Shown here piece by piece: positions 41,914-51,299 of a DNA stretch of 64,000 bases. Both the position numbers and the translations under genes were made by a program. Every line of letters begins with the position of its first letter. The first letter of the stretch is position 1. The stretch covers positions 248,001-312,000 of the forward strand of contig NZ_JBFBOG010000001.1 of assembly GCF_040686855.1 (NCBI RefSeq), given 5' to 3'. The notes beneath the pieces are model-generated. The model saw nothing but the letters and a program-made list of their open reading frames with translations. It was not told where the DNA came from and did not search any database. The DNA is from Leifsonia sp040686855. GTDB taxonomy: Bacteria > Actinomycetota > Actinomycetes > Actinomycetales > Microbacteriaceae.

Positions 41914-43179
41914 TCACTGCACCGGCGGACGCCGCACGGCCCTCGGCACGGTCTGCCAGATCGGCCGTTCGGGTCCCGTCCACTCCGGATCCGGAGGCGT
42001 GCTGCGCCACGCTCCGCTGGAGATGTAGTGCACCATCACGTTGAGCACCGCCACGAACGGCACCGCGAACAGCGCGCCCGGGATGCCCGCGAGCAAGGAT
42101 CCGGCCGCGACCGCCAGCACCACGGCGAGCGGGTGGACCTTGACGGCGCTGCCCATGATCAGCGGCTGCAGGATGTGCCCCTCGATCTGCTGCACGAGCA
42201 GCACGATCCCGAGCATGATCAGCGCGAACACCCAGCCCTTGAAGACGAGCGCGATGAAGACGGCGAGAGCACCGGTGACGACCGCGCCGACGACCGGGAT
42301 GAACGAACCGAGGAACACGAGCACGGCGATCGGCAGCACCAGCGGAAGGCCGAGGAAGAAGGCGCCGAGGCCGATGCCGAGCGCGTCGATCGAGGCGACG
42401 AGCACCTGCACCTTGGCGAAGTTCCGCAGGGTCTGCCAGCCGGCCTTGCCCGCACCGTCGACCGCGGCCCGCGCGCGCTTCGGGAAGACGCGCACGATCC
42501 ACGACCAGATGCCGGCGCCGTCGATGAGGATGAAGATCGTGCTGAACAGCACGAGCAGCGCTCCCGCGAACACGTGCCCGAGCGTCGAGCCGACGGACAG
42601 GGCGCCGGAGAGGAACACCTGGCTGTCCTGCTGGATCGACTTCCCGATCGAGGCCAGGGCACTGCTGATCTGGTCCTCACTCAGTCCGAGCGGCCCGCTG
42701 GTGAGCCAGGAGCGCAACCCGTTGTACGCGTCCACCGACTGCTTCTGCAGCTCCCCGCTCTGGCGGGTGATCTGCCAGACGGCGACGTAGAGGAGACCGG
42801 CGACGACGACCAGCGTGATGAGGAGCACGACGAGGATGGCGAGCCATTTCGGCCATCCGTGCCGCACCAGCAGGTCTTTGAACGGCACCAGCAGTGCGGA
42901 CAGCAGCACGGCGATGAGCACCGGGATGACGATGAGCTTCAGCTGGATGATCAGGAAGATGACGACCGCGATGACCGCGCCGACCACCAGCAGCCGCCAC
43001 GACCACGCGCCGGCGATGCGCATCCCGCGCGGCACGGCCTCGTCGATGGAGGTGGCCGGGTCCACGACCTCGCGTGCGCGACGCGGGAACCAGGACCGGG
43101 CGGGCGCGCGATTGCCGGCGGCGGCCTCCTCGCCGGGCGTTGCGACGGGCGGCGGGACGGGGCGGTCGGTGTCGGACAT
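41914..43179 (-). CDS. AI-2E family transporter (PurR/TerC-like permease fold)
   Basis: A 421-residue protein with a hydrophilic N-terminus (about 1-55), then paired helices at 60-105 and 110-140, a soluble middle part, and the four-to-five-helix C-terminal block with F-L-G-S-F-I-P-V-V-G-A and E-G-H-I-L-Q-P typical of the family. Members export autoinducer-2-like or other small solutes, and some act as Na+/H+ antiporters. The substrate here is unknown. Confidence 0.88.
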   Translation of the reverse strand: MSDTDRPVPPPVATPGEEAAAGNRAPARSWFPRRAREVVDPATSIDEAVPRGMRIAGAWSWRLLVVGAVIAVVIFLIIQLKLIVIPVLIAVLLSALLVPFKDLLVRHGWPKWLAILVVLLITLVVVAGLLYVAVWQITRQSGELQKQSVDAYNGLRSWLTSGPLGLSEDQISSALASIGKSIQQDSQVFLSGALSVGSTLGHVFAGALLVLFSTIFILIDGAGIWSWIVRVFPKRARAAVDGAGKAGWQTLRNFAKVQVLVASIDALGIGLGAFFLGLPLVLPIAVLVFLGSFIPVVGAVVTGALAVFIALVFKGWVFALIMLGIVLLVQQIEGHILQPLIMGSAVKVHPLAVVLAVAAGSLLAGIPGALFAVPFVAVLNVMVHYISSGAWRSTPPDPEWTGPERPIWQTVPRAVRRPPVQ

Positions 43180-43242
43180 GCCCGCAAGTGTAGGCCGCGG
43201 CCACCCGGGATCAATGGAGCCCGGGCGCCGCGGTCACCCCCT

Positions 43243-43842
43243 TCACAGCTGGATGATCAGGGGTGGATACTCAATGGCCGTGCGGTACCACTGCCACGTG
43301 GATCCGCCGCTCTGCTGGATGGAGGCGTAGGTCACCTGGGTCGGCGGCACGTTCTTCAGCCCGACGACGACCGCGACGTTGCCGTTGACGGTGCGCGCGC
43401 CGGTCCCGGTCGTGCTGCCCGCGCCGGCGTAGGCGCCGACGTTCAGGTTGACGGCGCCGTTGGCCGTGATCACGAAGGTCACCACGTAGTCGCCGACGGC
43501 CGTCGCCCCGTAGTCGCCGGGGGTGAAGTGCACCGACACCCCGGGGCCGCCCGATAGCGTGGGCCGGTAGGTGAACGACGCGTAGGGAGTGCCCGTCGTG
43601 TCCGTCTGCATGATGTCGGACGCGATGAGCGTGAGGTTGGTCCGTCCCTTCCCCACGGTGTGGGTGGGGCTGATGGTGTCGATGGGACGGAACCACGGGA
43701 AGGTGATGATCTCGTGCACCGAGACACGGTGCGCGAGGTCCGTGAGGGACAGGGTTCTCTCGAACGTTGCGGGATCGATGAGCTCAGCGACTTCTGCGTC
43801 CTCCCCCGCACGCTCTCCCAGGTCAGGAGTCTCGCTGGACAT
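43243..43842 (-). CDS. hypothetical beta-rich protein
   Basis: A 199-residue protein without signal peptide or membrane helix. After an acidic N-terminal ~45 residues it is rich in Thr, Gly and Val with alternating strands (V-V-T-F-V-I-T-A-N-G-A-V-N-L-N-V), as in a beta-sandwich or jelly-roll. No family recognised. It stands alone between the AI-2E permease and the ABC operon. Confidence 0.55.
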   Translation of the reverse strand: MSSETPDLGERAGEDAEVAELIDPATFERTLSLTDLAHRVSVHEIITFPWFRPIDTISPTHTVGKGRTNLTLIASDIMQTDTTGTPYASFTYRPTLSGGPGVSVHFTPGDYGATAVGDYVVTFVITANGAVNLNVGAYAGAGSTTGTGARTVNGNVAVVVGLKNVPPTQVTYASIQQSGGSTWQWYRTAIEYPPLIIQL

Positions 43843-43865
43843 GCGCGGACTCTACTCCGCGGTCT

Positions 43866-44954
43866 CTACCCGGCAACAGACCGTTCTGCGGCGGTCACCG
43901 GCGACCCGCTGAGGGCCAGCGCCACCCGCTCCCCCGGCTCCGGCCGCTCGCGCGCGCCGTGCTGCACGGAGAGCTCGCCGCCGTCCTCCAGCCGCACCCG
44001 GGTGCGCCGCAGCGCGCCGAGGAAGCTCGTGGTGAGCACGACGCCGGGGATGCCGTCCGGGGCCAGCAGCAGGTCCTCCGGGCGGAGGTAGGCGGTGACC
44101 GGGCCGTCGGCGACCGGGGACGCCAGCGGCACCTCCTGGCCGAGCACCTGGAGGCGGCCGCCGGTGACCGTGCCGTCCACGCGGTTCGTCAGCCCGACGA
44201 ACTCGGCGACGAACGCGGTCGCGGGGCGGTGGTAGAGCTCTTCCGGGGTGCCGATCTGCTCGATCCGGCCGGCCCGCATGACGGCGACCCGGTCGGCGAC
44301 GGCGAGCGCTTCCTCCTGGTCGTGCGTGACGAAGAACGTGGTGATGCCGAGCTCGGTCTGGATGCGGCGGATCTCGTCCCGCAGCTGGACGCGCACCTTC
44401 GCGTCCAGCGCCGACAGCGGCTCGTCGAGCAGCAGGACGCGCGGCTCGGTGACCAGCGCGCGGGCGAGCGCGACGCGCTGCTGCTGGCCGCCGGAGAGCT
44501 GGTGCGCGTACCGGCCGGCGTGGTGGTCGAGGCCGACCAGTTCGAGGGCGGCGGCCGCGCGGCGGCGGCGCTCGGCCGGGGCGACCTTGCGCATCCGCAG
44601 GCCGAACTCGACATTCTGGCCCGACGTCAGGTGCGGGAACAGCGAGTACGACTGGAACACCATCCCGAGGTCGCGCCGGTTGGTCGGTTCGTCGGTGACG
44701 TCGCGACCGTCGATGAGGATGCTGCCGCTGTCGACGCGCTCCAGCCCCGCGAGGGAGCGGAGGGCGGTGGTCTTGCCGCAGCCGCTCGGGCCGAGCAGCG
44801 CGATGAGCTCGCCGGGGGCGGCCGCGAGGTCGAAACCGGCCAGGCCGGCGCCGCCGCCGAAGTCGCGGACGAGGTCGCGCAGCTCGACGGTGGAGCCGGT
44901 ACGGGAAGGGAGCAGAGGGGTGCCCGAGAATTCGGGGGCGTCTGTGGCGGTCAT
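43866..44954 (-). CDS. ABC transporter ATP-binding protein (PotA/FbpC-like)
   Basis: A 362-residue ATPase: Walker A G-P-S-G-C-G-K-T-T (55-63), signature L-S-G-G-Q-Q-Q-R, Walker B followed by D-E-P-L-S-A-L-D, H-loop V-T-H-D-Q-E-E-A, and a C-terminal TOBE-type beta domain (about 265-350). The layout is that of spermidine/putrescine, ferric or 2-aminoethylphosphonate importers. It is the last gene of a four-gene operon with the binding protein first. Confidence 0.92.
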   Translation of the reverse strand: MTATDAPEFSGTPLLPSRTGSTVELRDLVRDFGGGAGLAGFDLAAAPGELIALLGPSGCGKTTALRSLAGLERVDSGSILIDGRDVTDEPTNRRDLGMVFQSYSLFPHLTSGQNVEFGLRMRKVAPAERRRRAAAALELVGLDHHAGRYAHQLSGGQQQRVALARALVTEPRVLLLDEPLSALDAKVRVQLRDEIRRIQTELGITTFFVTHDQEEALAVADRVAVMRAGRIEQIGTPEELYHRPATAFVAEFVGLTNRVDGTVTGGRLQVLGQEVPLASPVADGPVTAYLRPEDLLLAPDGIPGVVLTTSFLGALRRTRVRLEDGGELSVQHGARERPEPGERVALALSGSPVTAAERSVAG

Positions 44955-44955
44955 G

Positions 44956-45801
44956 TCAGCCTTTCGCGGGACGCCGGCGCCGCACGCTCACGAGGCGGTC
45001 GACGACGACGAGGAGGAGGAACGCGAACACCAGCGCGAGGAGCGCGAAGATGACCGCGACGAACGGGTCGGACTGCGACACCAGCAGGAGGGAGGTCTGC
45101 AGGTTGACGCGGGAGAGCAGCGAGGCGATGGTGAACTCGCCCAGCACGACGGCGACGGACAGCGCGGAGGCGGCGAGGATGCCGCGGCGCAGGTTCGGGA
45201 CGAGGACGCGCCAGAACACCGTCCACGAGCCGGCGCCGAGGGAGCGGGCGGCCTCGCTGAGGGTGATCATGTCGACCGCTGCGACGTTGCTCTGGATGGC
45301 GCGGTACGCGTACGGCAGCACGGTGATGCCGTACGCGAACGCGAGCGTCCAGGCTCCGGAGCCGAAGATCCCGGTGACGACCGCGTACGTCGGCGCGAGA
45401 CCGACGACCATGACGATGGCCGGGATCATGATCGGGAGCAGGCAGACGGCCTCCAGCAGGCGGCGCAGCTTCGGGAAGCGCAGCTCGACGAGCACGATCG
45501 TCGGAAGCAGCACCAGCAGCACGATCGCGACGGTGACGACGGCGAGCACGAGCGAGTTGCCGAGTCCCTGGTAGACGCGGTCGTAGCGGGTGGTCTCGCC
45601 GCTGAACACGGCGATCCACCGATCGACGTTGTAGACGCCGGGCTTCGCGGTCCGGAGGGTGAACTCCACCATCGAGAACAGCGGGATGAGGAAGAACAGC
45701 CCGAGGACCGTCCAGATGACGGCGCGGACCACGGGACCCGGCCCGAGGCGGAGCTGCGGTGCACGACGGCGGCGCGGGCGCGCGTCCACGGCCCGGCTCA
45801 T
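44956..45801 (-). CDS. ABC transporter permease (second)
   Basis: A 281-residue inner-membrane permease with six helices and the EAA loop L-S-E-A-A-R-S-L-G-A-G near residue 180. It starts at ATG 45801, overlapping the first permease by four bases (ATGA). It pairs with the permease at 45798 as a heterodimeric pore. Confidence 0.9.
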   Translation of the reverse strand: MSRAVDARPRRRRAPQLRLGPGPVVRAVIWTVLGLFFLIPLFSMVEFTLRTAKPGVYNVDRWIAVFSGETTRYDRVYQGLGNSLVLAVVTVAIVLLVLLPTIVLVELRFPKLRRLLEAVCLLPIMIPAIVMVVGLAPTYAVVTGIFGSGAWTLAFAYGITVLPYAYRAIQSNVAAVDMITLSEAARSLGAGSWTVFWRVLVPNLRRGILAASALSVAVVLGEFTIASLLSRVNLQTSLLLVSQSDPFVAVIFALLALVFAFLLLVVVDRLVSVRRRRPAKG

Positions 45802-46775
45802 CGCTGCCACCTCGCGGTGCGGCGGACGAGTGCGGAGTACGCGAGCATCACGACGACCATCACCACGAGCATCCCGAGCGCCATCGCGCCGGCGAGGTTC
45901 GCGCGGCCGAGCACGGTCTCGCTGATGAGCGCCTGGCGGATCTGCAGGGACACGATGTTGTTCGCCTGGCCGACGAGGGCCGCGGCGGTCGCGTACGACG
46001 AGAACGCGTTGGCGAAGAGCAGCAGCAGGCTGCCGAGGAACGACGGCAGCAGGATGGGCCCGCCCACGCGCGTCCAGTACGTCCAGCGGCTGCCGCCGAG
46101 GGTCGCGGTCGCCTCCAGCCACTGCAGGCGGAGGCCTTCCAGTGCCGGCATGAAGGTGATGACCATGAGCGGGATCTGGAAGTAGAGGTACGGCAGGATG
46201 AGGCCCGGCACCGTGTAGAGCCAGACGCCATTCTCGTAGATGTTGATGTGGGCGACGTTCCGCAGCAGCACGGTGACGAGGCCCTGCGCGCCGATCGTCG
46301 CGATGAACGCGAAGGCGAGCATGACGCCGCCGAACTGCGCGAGGACGCTGCTGGCCGAATCCACCAGCGAGCGTGCGGTGCCGCCGGGGCGCGAACGGAG
46401 CAGGGCGAAGCAGAGGGCGGCGCCGGCGATCGCGCCGACGATCGCGGTCACGGCCGAGAGCCAGAACGCGCCGAAGAAGGAGCCGGCGATCGCGGGCTCT
46501 GCCAGGCCGGTGAGGTTCGCCCAGGTGAACCGCCCCTCCCCGTCGAGGAACCCGCTGCCCACCGCGACGAGCGTGGGGATGGCGAGGAAGATCACGACGT
46601 AGAAGGCGAAGGGTGTGAGCCCCAGCACCGCGGCGGCCCCCGACCGGCGCCGCCGCCCGGCCCTCGCGGTGGCGGGCCGGGCCGACGACCGCTGCCGCCG
46701 GGTCCCCGTGGCGGGGACTCCGGCGGCAGCGGGGTCGACCGCAGGCGCCGCGGCGCCTGTGACGGTCTCGGTCAT
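45798..46775 (-). CDS. ABC transporter permease (first)
   Basis: A 325-residue permease with an Ala/Arg-rich cytoplasmic N-terminus (about 1-50) and six helices; the EAA-type loop reads L-E-A-T-A-T-L-G-G-S. The ATG at 46775 overlaps the binding-protein stop, so the whole operon is translationally coupled. Confidence 0.9.
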   Translation of the reverse strand: MTETVTGAAAPAVDPAAAGVPATGTRRQRSSARPATARAGRRRRSGAAAVLGLTPFAFYVVIFLAIPTLVAVGSGFLDGEGRFTWANLTGLAEPAIAGSFFGAFWLSAVTAIVGAIAGAALCFALLRSRPGGTARSLVDSASSVLAQFGGVMLAFAFIATIGAQGLVTVLLRNVAHINIYENGVWLYTVPGLILPYLYFQIPLMVITFMPALEGLRLQWLEATATLGGSRWTYWTRVGGPILLPSFLGSLLLLFANAFSSYATAAALVGQANNIVSLQIRQALISETVLGRANLAGAMALGMLVVMVVVMLAYSALVRRTARWQR

Positions 46776-47911
46776 CAGCCGACCGCGTTCGCCCAGGTGG
46801 AGTTGAGCAACGTGCCCGCGTCGGTCGCCTGCTTGTCCGTCATCACGGCGACCTTGTCGAGCTTGCCCGGGAACTCGGCCGTGTCGAGCGTCCCCGCCTT
46901 CTCCATGGCGTCGACGCGCGCCGGGTAGGCGCCGCCCTTCAGCCATGCGTTCTGGGCGGCGTCGCTGTACAGGTACTCCTCCCAGAGGCGCGCGGCCGCG
47001 GGGTGCGGAGCGTCCTTGTTGATGGCCTGGTTGTAGTAGCCGACGTACGCGGTGCCCGGGAGGACGACGTACTTCCAGTTCACGCCGCCGCCCTTGATGG
47101 TGTCGGAGGTGGCGTAGCCCTTCTGGTTGAACGACCAGTCGAGCAGCACCGGGGTCTCACCGGAGGCGATGGTGTTCGGCTTGCCGTCGGCGGCGTTCCA
47201 GTTGCCCGCCTTCTTCAGCTTGGAGAACCACTCGACGCCCTTGCTCAGGTCATCCAGCGTGCCACCGTTCTGCAGGGTGGCGTACGCGACGGCGCCCGCG
47301 GCGGCGGCCGCCTGCGTCGGGTTGCCGTTGAGTGCGACGGCGCCCTTGAACTCCGGCTTCAGGAGGTCGTCGAACGACTTCGGCGCGGACTTGATCTTGT
47401 TGGCGTCGTAGCCGACCGCCATGACGCCGTAGTACCCGACCTTCCAGAGGCCGTCCTTCTCCTTCTGGCCTTCGGGGATGTCGTCCCAGCCGGTCGGCTT
47501 GTACGCGGCGAAGTACTGGGTGTTGGCCAGCGCGACCGACGAGCCGATGTCGAAGGTGTCCGGAGCGGTGTCCTGGCCCTTGAGCTTCTTGGCCGCGTCG
47601 ATCTCCTCCTGGCTGGAGGCGCTGTCCTGGCTCGGGTTGATGGTGATGCCGTACTTCTTAGTGAAGCCGTCGAAGATCTCCTGGTAGTTCGCCCAGTCGC
47701 CCGGTGTCGCGATGATGTTGAGGCTGCCCTCCTTCTTCGCGGCGGCGACCAGCGCGTCCATTCCGCCGGCCGACGCGGCGTCGGTGGCGGTGCTGATCTT
47801 CGCGGTGTCGGCGGTGCTGGCGTTCGCTCCGCCCGAGCAGGCGGCGAGCGAGAGTGCGACGACGGTCGCCGCGGCGGCGAGGCCGGCGGCGCGTGCGCGC
47901 TTGTTGATCAC
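46775..47911 (-). CDS. ABC transporter substrate-binding lipoprotein
   Basis: A 378-residue extracellular binding protein with lipobox L-A-A-C (Cys25). The two-lobed fold is of the polyamine/iron class (E-G-S-L-N-I-I-A-T-P near 60; V-A-V-G-Y-D-A-N-K near 165). The set is complete, but the ligand is not identifiable: no polyamine-binding acidic cluster or iron-binding Tyr pair is obvious. The 139-base gap upstream to 48051 holds a divergent promoter region and no gene. Confidence 0.88.
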   Translation of the reverse strand: MINKRARAAGLAAAATVVALSLAACSGGANASTADTAKISTATDAASAGGMDALVAAAKKEGSLNIIATPGDWANYQEIFDGFTKKYGITINPSQDSASSQEEIDAAKKLKGQDTAPDTFDIGSSVALANTQYFAAYKPTGWDDIPEGQKEKDGLWKVGYYGVMAVGYDANKIKSAPKSFDDLLKPEFKGAVALNGNPTQAAAAAGAVAYATLQNGGTLDDLSKGVEWFSKLKKAGNWNAADGKPNTIASGETPVLLDWSFNQKGYATSDTIKGGGVNWKYVVLPGTAYVGYYNQAINKDAPHPAAARLWEEYLYSDAAQNAWLKGGAYPARVDAMEKAGTLDTAEFPGKLDKVAVMTDKQATDAGTLLNSTWANAVG

Positions 47912-48050
47912 GGGTTCCTCCAGTGCAGGGTGTCGACCGGGCGGTGCGCCCGGACGTCGTCACGCTAGGGAGGGCAGGAGACCGGCCGGGTGCGCGGCGG
48001 TGACGGGTCGGTGAACGTCGGGTGTCCGGGGTTGTCGGTAGGGTCGAGCC

Positions 48051-49280
48051 GTGGTCGAACAGGTCTCCCCCGCGCTGGCCCGGCGCATCGCGCTCGCCGC
48101 TCAGGGCTTCGGGCGGCCGCGCTCGGGCTCCGTCGGGACGCGCCAGCTGAACGGCGTCATCGACCGGCTCGGGCTGCTGCAGATCGACTCGGTCAACGTC
48201 TTCGAGCGCAGCCACTACCTCCCCGCCTTCGCGCGGCTCGGGCCCTATGACCGCACGCTGCTCGACCGGCTGACCTTCGACGCACGCGGCCCGCACACCG
48301 AGTACTGGCCGCACGAGGCCGCCTTCCTGCGCAAGGAGGACTGGCCGCTATTCCGCTGGCGGATGCGGGAGTACCGCGAGCGCTACGGAGGCCCGGGCAG
48401 CTGGTTCGAGGTCAACGACAGCACCGTGGAGTGGCTGCGCGGCGAGCTCGCCGAGCGCGGGCCGCTCGTCGCGGGCGAGATCGAGCACGACGCGAACCAC
48501 CGCACCGGCCCCTGGTGGGGCTGGTCGGAGGTGAAGCGGGCGCTGGAGCGGATGTTCCTGTTCGGCGAGGTCGCCGTGGCCGGGCGCACCCGGTTCCAGC
48601 GACGCTACGCGCTCGCGGAGGACGTGCTCCCCGAGTCGGTGCTGTCGCGCACGATCGACGACGCTGACGCGATCCGTGAACTGCTTCGGCGCGCGGCGGT
48701 CGCGTACGGCATCGGCACCGCCCGCGACTTCGCCGACTACTACCGCATCAAGGGTCCGCGGGTCGGTCTCGCGCTGCAGGAGCTCGAGGACTCCGGCGAG
48801 CTCATCCCAGTGCGGGTGCCCGGGTGGGAGAGCGCCGGCCGTCCCCTCAAGGCGTGGCTGCACCGGGACGCCCGCAGGCCGCGGTCGATGGAGGCGATGG
48901 CTCTGCTGTCGCCCTTCGACCCGGTGGTGTGGTTCCGCGACCGCGCTCTCCGGATGTTCGGCTTCCACTACCGGATCGAGATCTACACGCCGGCCCCGCA
49001 GCGGGTCTACGGCTACTACTCGCTGCCGATCCTCGTCGACGACGCGCTCGTCGGACGCATCGACCTCAAGAGCGACCGGCAGGCGCGCGTGCTGCGCATC
49101 CAGTCGGCCTGGACCGAGCCCGACGAGCCGCCGGTGCCGCTCGAACGCCTGCTCCCGCTGCTCGCCGAGACCGCCGCCTGGCAGGGTCTCGAGCGGGTGG
49201 AGGTCGCGGACGGCGCCCGCGGCGACCTCGCGCCCCTCCTCGCGGACGCGCTGCGCCCGGGGGTAGGGTTCGGGGCATGA
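48051..49280 (+). CDS. YcaQ-family winged-helix DNA glycosylase-like protein
   Basis: A 409-residue HTH_42/YcaQ-family protein. The family motif near the N-terminus reads L-L-Q-I-D-S-V-N, and C-terminal S-P-F-D-P-V-V-W is the usual S-P-F-D-x-L-x-W. E. coli YcaQ and Streptomyces AlkX/AlkZ unhook interstrand crosslinks or remove alkylated bases. The second Q of the classical Q-x-Q is Asp here, as in many actinobacterial members. GTG start at 48051. Confidence 0.85.
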   Translation: MVEQVSPALARRIALAAQGFGRPRSGSVGTRQLNGVIDRLGLLQIDSVNVFERSHYLPAFARLGPYDRTLLDRLTFDARGPHTEYWPHEAAFLRKEDWPLFRWRMREYRERYGGPGSWFEVNDSTVEWLRGELAERGPLVAGEIEHDANHRTGPWWGWSEVKRALERMFLFGEVAVAGRTRFQRRYALAEDVLPESVLSRTIDDADAIRELLRRAAVAYGIGTARDFADYYRIKGPRVGLALQELEDSGELIPVRVPGWESAGRPLKAWLHRDARRPRSMEAMALLSPFDPVVWFRDRALRMFGFHYRIEIYTPAPQRVYGYYSLPILVDDALVGRIDLKSDRQARVLRIQSAWTEPDEPPVPLERLLPLLAETAAWQGLERVEVADGARGDLAPLLADALRPGVGFGA

Positions 49281-49741
49281 CGTCACCGCTGGACTATCTG
49301 GATCAGGACGGGGCCGACGAGGCCGACTACGAGCAGCCGATGCGCGAGCTGTACGCCTACCACGACGGCGACACCTGGCTCGACGGCATCGTGACCGGCG
49401 TCCGGCCGCACGGCGCGACGGACGGCGGCACGCTCGTGCAGTTCGACGAACGCCTCTGGGTGCCCGCCCGCGAGGTGCGTCAGTCGGACCACTACGTCGC
49501 GGTGCTGCTGAACCCCGACTCCGAGGTCTACGCCGAGGTCATCCAGTCGCTGGTCGACGGGCAGCCCAAGGAGATCATCCGCGACGTCTCCGTGGTCGGC
49601 GACGGCGACAACGTGGGCACCGAGTGGCGGGTCCTCGACGAGCCGCCCACCGGCACGCGGGTGCGCTACCGGTACACGGGAACGGCCGAGCTCCCCGAGC
49701 CGGACGACGCCGAGGGCGACGAGGACGAGGCGACGGCGTAG
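49277..49741 (+). CDS. hypothetical acidic protein coupled to the YcaQ-like gene
   Basis: A 154-residue, strongly acidic soluble protein, strand-rich in the middle (L-V-Q-F-D-E-R-L-W-V) with an Asp/Glu tail. The ATG overlaps the YcaQ-family stop as ATGA. No family recognised; a role alongside the glycosylase is only suggested by coupling. It is convergent with the ABC-2 permease, seven bases away. Confidence 0.6.
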   Translation: MTSPLDYLDQDGADEADYEQPMRELYAYHDGDTWLDGIVTGVRPHGATDGGTLVQFDERLWVPAREVRQSDHYVAVLLNPDSEVYAEVIQSLVDGQPKEIIRDVSVVGDGDNVGTEWRVLDEPPTGTRVRYRYTGTAELPEPDDAEGDEDEATA

Positions 49742-49747
49742 GCCCCG

Positions 49748-50482
49748 CTACGCCGTCCGCCGCTGCAGCGTCAGCGCGCCGAGGATCACGGCGGCGAGCG
49801 CGAACGCGCCGATGATGAGCAGCTGGCCGCCGACGTAGGCGGCGTCGTGGGAGTCCGTCGCGACCGCGTTGAGCGCGTCCACGGCGTGGGACAGCGGCAG
49901 CCAGTCGCTGATCTCCTTGAGGCCCGCGGGGAGCTGGTCGCGCGGGAGGAAGATCCCGCCGAGGAGGATCTGCGGGAAGACCAGCAGCGGCATGAACTGC
50001 ACCACCTGGAACTCGGTGCGGGCGAACGCGCTCGCGAAGAGGCCCAGCGTGCTGCCGAGCACCGCATCCACCACCGCGACCGCGACGAGCAGCCACGGGT
50101 CGCCCTTCACGTCCAGCCCGCACACCCACAGCGCGTACGCGGAAGCCAGCAGCGCCTGCACGATCGCCAGCAAGCCGAACGCGAGGGTGTAGCCGAGGAT
50201 GAAGTCGCCGCGTCCGAGCGGCATCGACAGCAGGCGCTCCAGCGTGCCGGTGCGCCGCTCCCGCAGCGTCGTGATCGACGTGACAAGGAACATCACGATG
50301 AACGGGAACAGCGCGAGGATGGCCGGCCCGATCGTCTGGAAGACCGGGGTGTCGGTGAAGATCCACGCGACCAGTCCGATGAGCAGGCTCGGCACGACGA
50401 GGAGCAGCACGACCGTCCGCGGGTCGTGGCGGATCTGGGTGAGGACGCGGCCGGTGGTGGCGAGCGTGCGGGTCGGGTTCAT
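49748..50482 (-). CDS. ABC-2 type exporter permease
   Basis: A 244-residue ABC-2 permease with six helices and the family pattern R-E-R-R-T-G-T-L-E-R-L-L after helix 2. It forms an exporter with the ATPase upstream, whose stop overlaps its start by four bases. Such pairs export drugs, lipids or polymers. Confidence 0.9.
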   Translation of the reverse strand: MNPTRTLATTGRVLTQIRHDPRTVVLLLVVPSLLIGLVAWIFTDTPVFQTIGPAILALFPFIVMFLVTSITTLRERRTGTLERLLSMPLGRGDFILGYTLAFGLLAIVQALLASAYALWVCGLDVKGDPWLLVAVAVVDAVLGSTLGLFASAFARTEFQVVQFMPLLVFPQILLGGIFLPRDQLPAGLKEISDWLPLSHAVDALNAVATDSHDAAYVGGQLLIIGAFALAAVILGALTLQRRTA

Positions 50483-51267
50483 CGCGCCTCCTCGACGTCC
50501 GCCTCGGCGCCACCCTCTCCCGGGAGCGCGTGGCGGGCATGCCGGCGGCGCAGCAGCGCGAGGAACGCGCCCTCCGCGTCGGCTGCCCCGGTCTCGGCGA
50601 GCAGTTCGTCCGGTGTCGCGTCGGCGAGCACGGCCCCCTCACGCATCAGGATGAGGCGGTCGCAGCGGCTGGCCTCATCCATGACGTGGCTGGAGATGAG
50701 GAGGCTGGTGCCGGAGTCGGCGAGCCGGTGGAAGAGGTCCCAGAGTTCGACGCGCAGCAGCGGGTCGAGGCCGACGGTCGGCTCGTCGAGCACCAGGAGG
50801 TCGGGCGATCCGAGCAGGGCGGCGGCGAGGGAGACCCGGCTGCGCTGGCCGCCGGAGAGGGACGAGACGAGACGTCCCGAGTGGTCGGAGAGGTCGGTCG
50901 CCTCGATCGCGCGCTCGACGTCGGCGCGGCCCGCGCCGAGGACGCGGCGGAAGTAGTCCAGGTTCTGCCGGATGGTGAGGTCGTCGTACACGCTCGCCGC
51001 CTGCGTGACGTACCCGACGCGGTGCCGCAGCGTCGCGGACCCGGACGGCTGGCCGAGCACGGAGACCGTGCCCGATTTCACCTTCTGCACGCCGACGATG
51101 GCGCGCATCAGCGTCGTCTTGCCGCATCCGCTCGGGCCGAGCAGGCCGACCACCTGGCCGCGCGGGATGTGGAGGTCGATGCCGTGCAGCACGTCCGTCC
51201 GGCCGCGGCGCACCCGCAGGGACTCGATCGCGACGGCGGGCTCCGCCGCATCCGGCGAATTCATCAT
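50479..51267 (-). CDS. ABC-2 type exporter ATP-binding protein
   Basis: A 262-residue ATPase: Walker A G-P-S-G-C-G-K-T-T (44-52), signature L-S-G-G-Q-R-S-R, Walker B with L-V-L-D-E-P-T-V-G-L-D-P, and an H-loop I-S-S-H-V-M-D-E. The ATG at 51267 is chosen (51264 is the alternative); the longer frame to 52065 is antisense to other genes. It is 33 bases downstream of the TetR gene, its likely repressor. Confidence 0.92.
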   Translation of the reverse strand: MMNSPDAAEPAVAIESLRVRRGRTDVLHGIDLHIPRGQVVGLLGPSGCGKTTLMRAIVGVQKVKSGTVSVLGQPSGSATLRHRVGYVTQAASVYDDLTIRQNLDYFRRVLGAGRADVERAIEATDLSDHSGRLVSSLSGGQRSRVSLAAALLGSPDLLVLDEPTVGLDPLLRVELWDLFHRLADSGTSLLISSHVMDEASRCDRLILMREGAVLADATPDELLAETGAADAEGAFLALLRRRHARHALPGEGGAEADVEEAR

Positions 51268-51299
51268 GTGCTGAATTATTCGCCTGCGCGGAGGCCGCG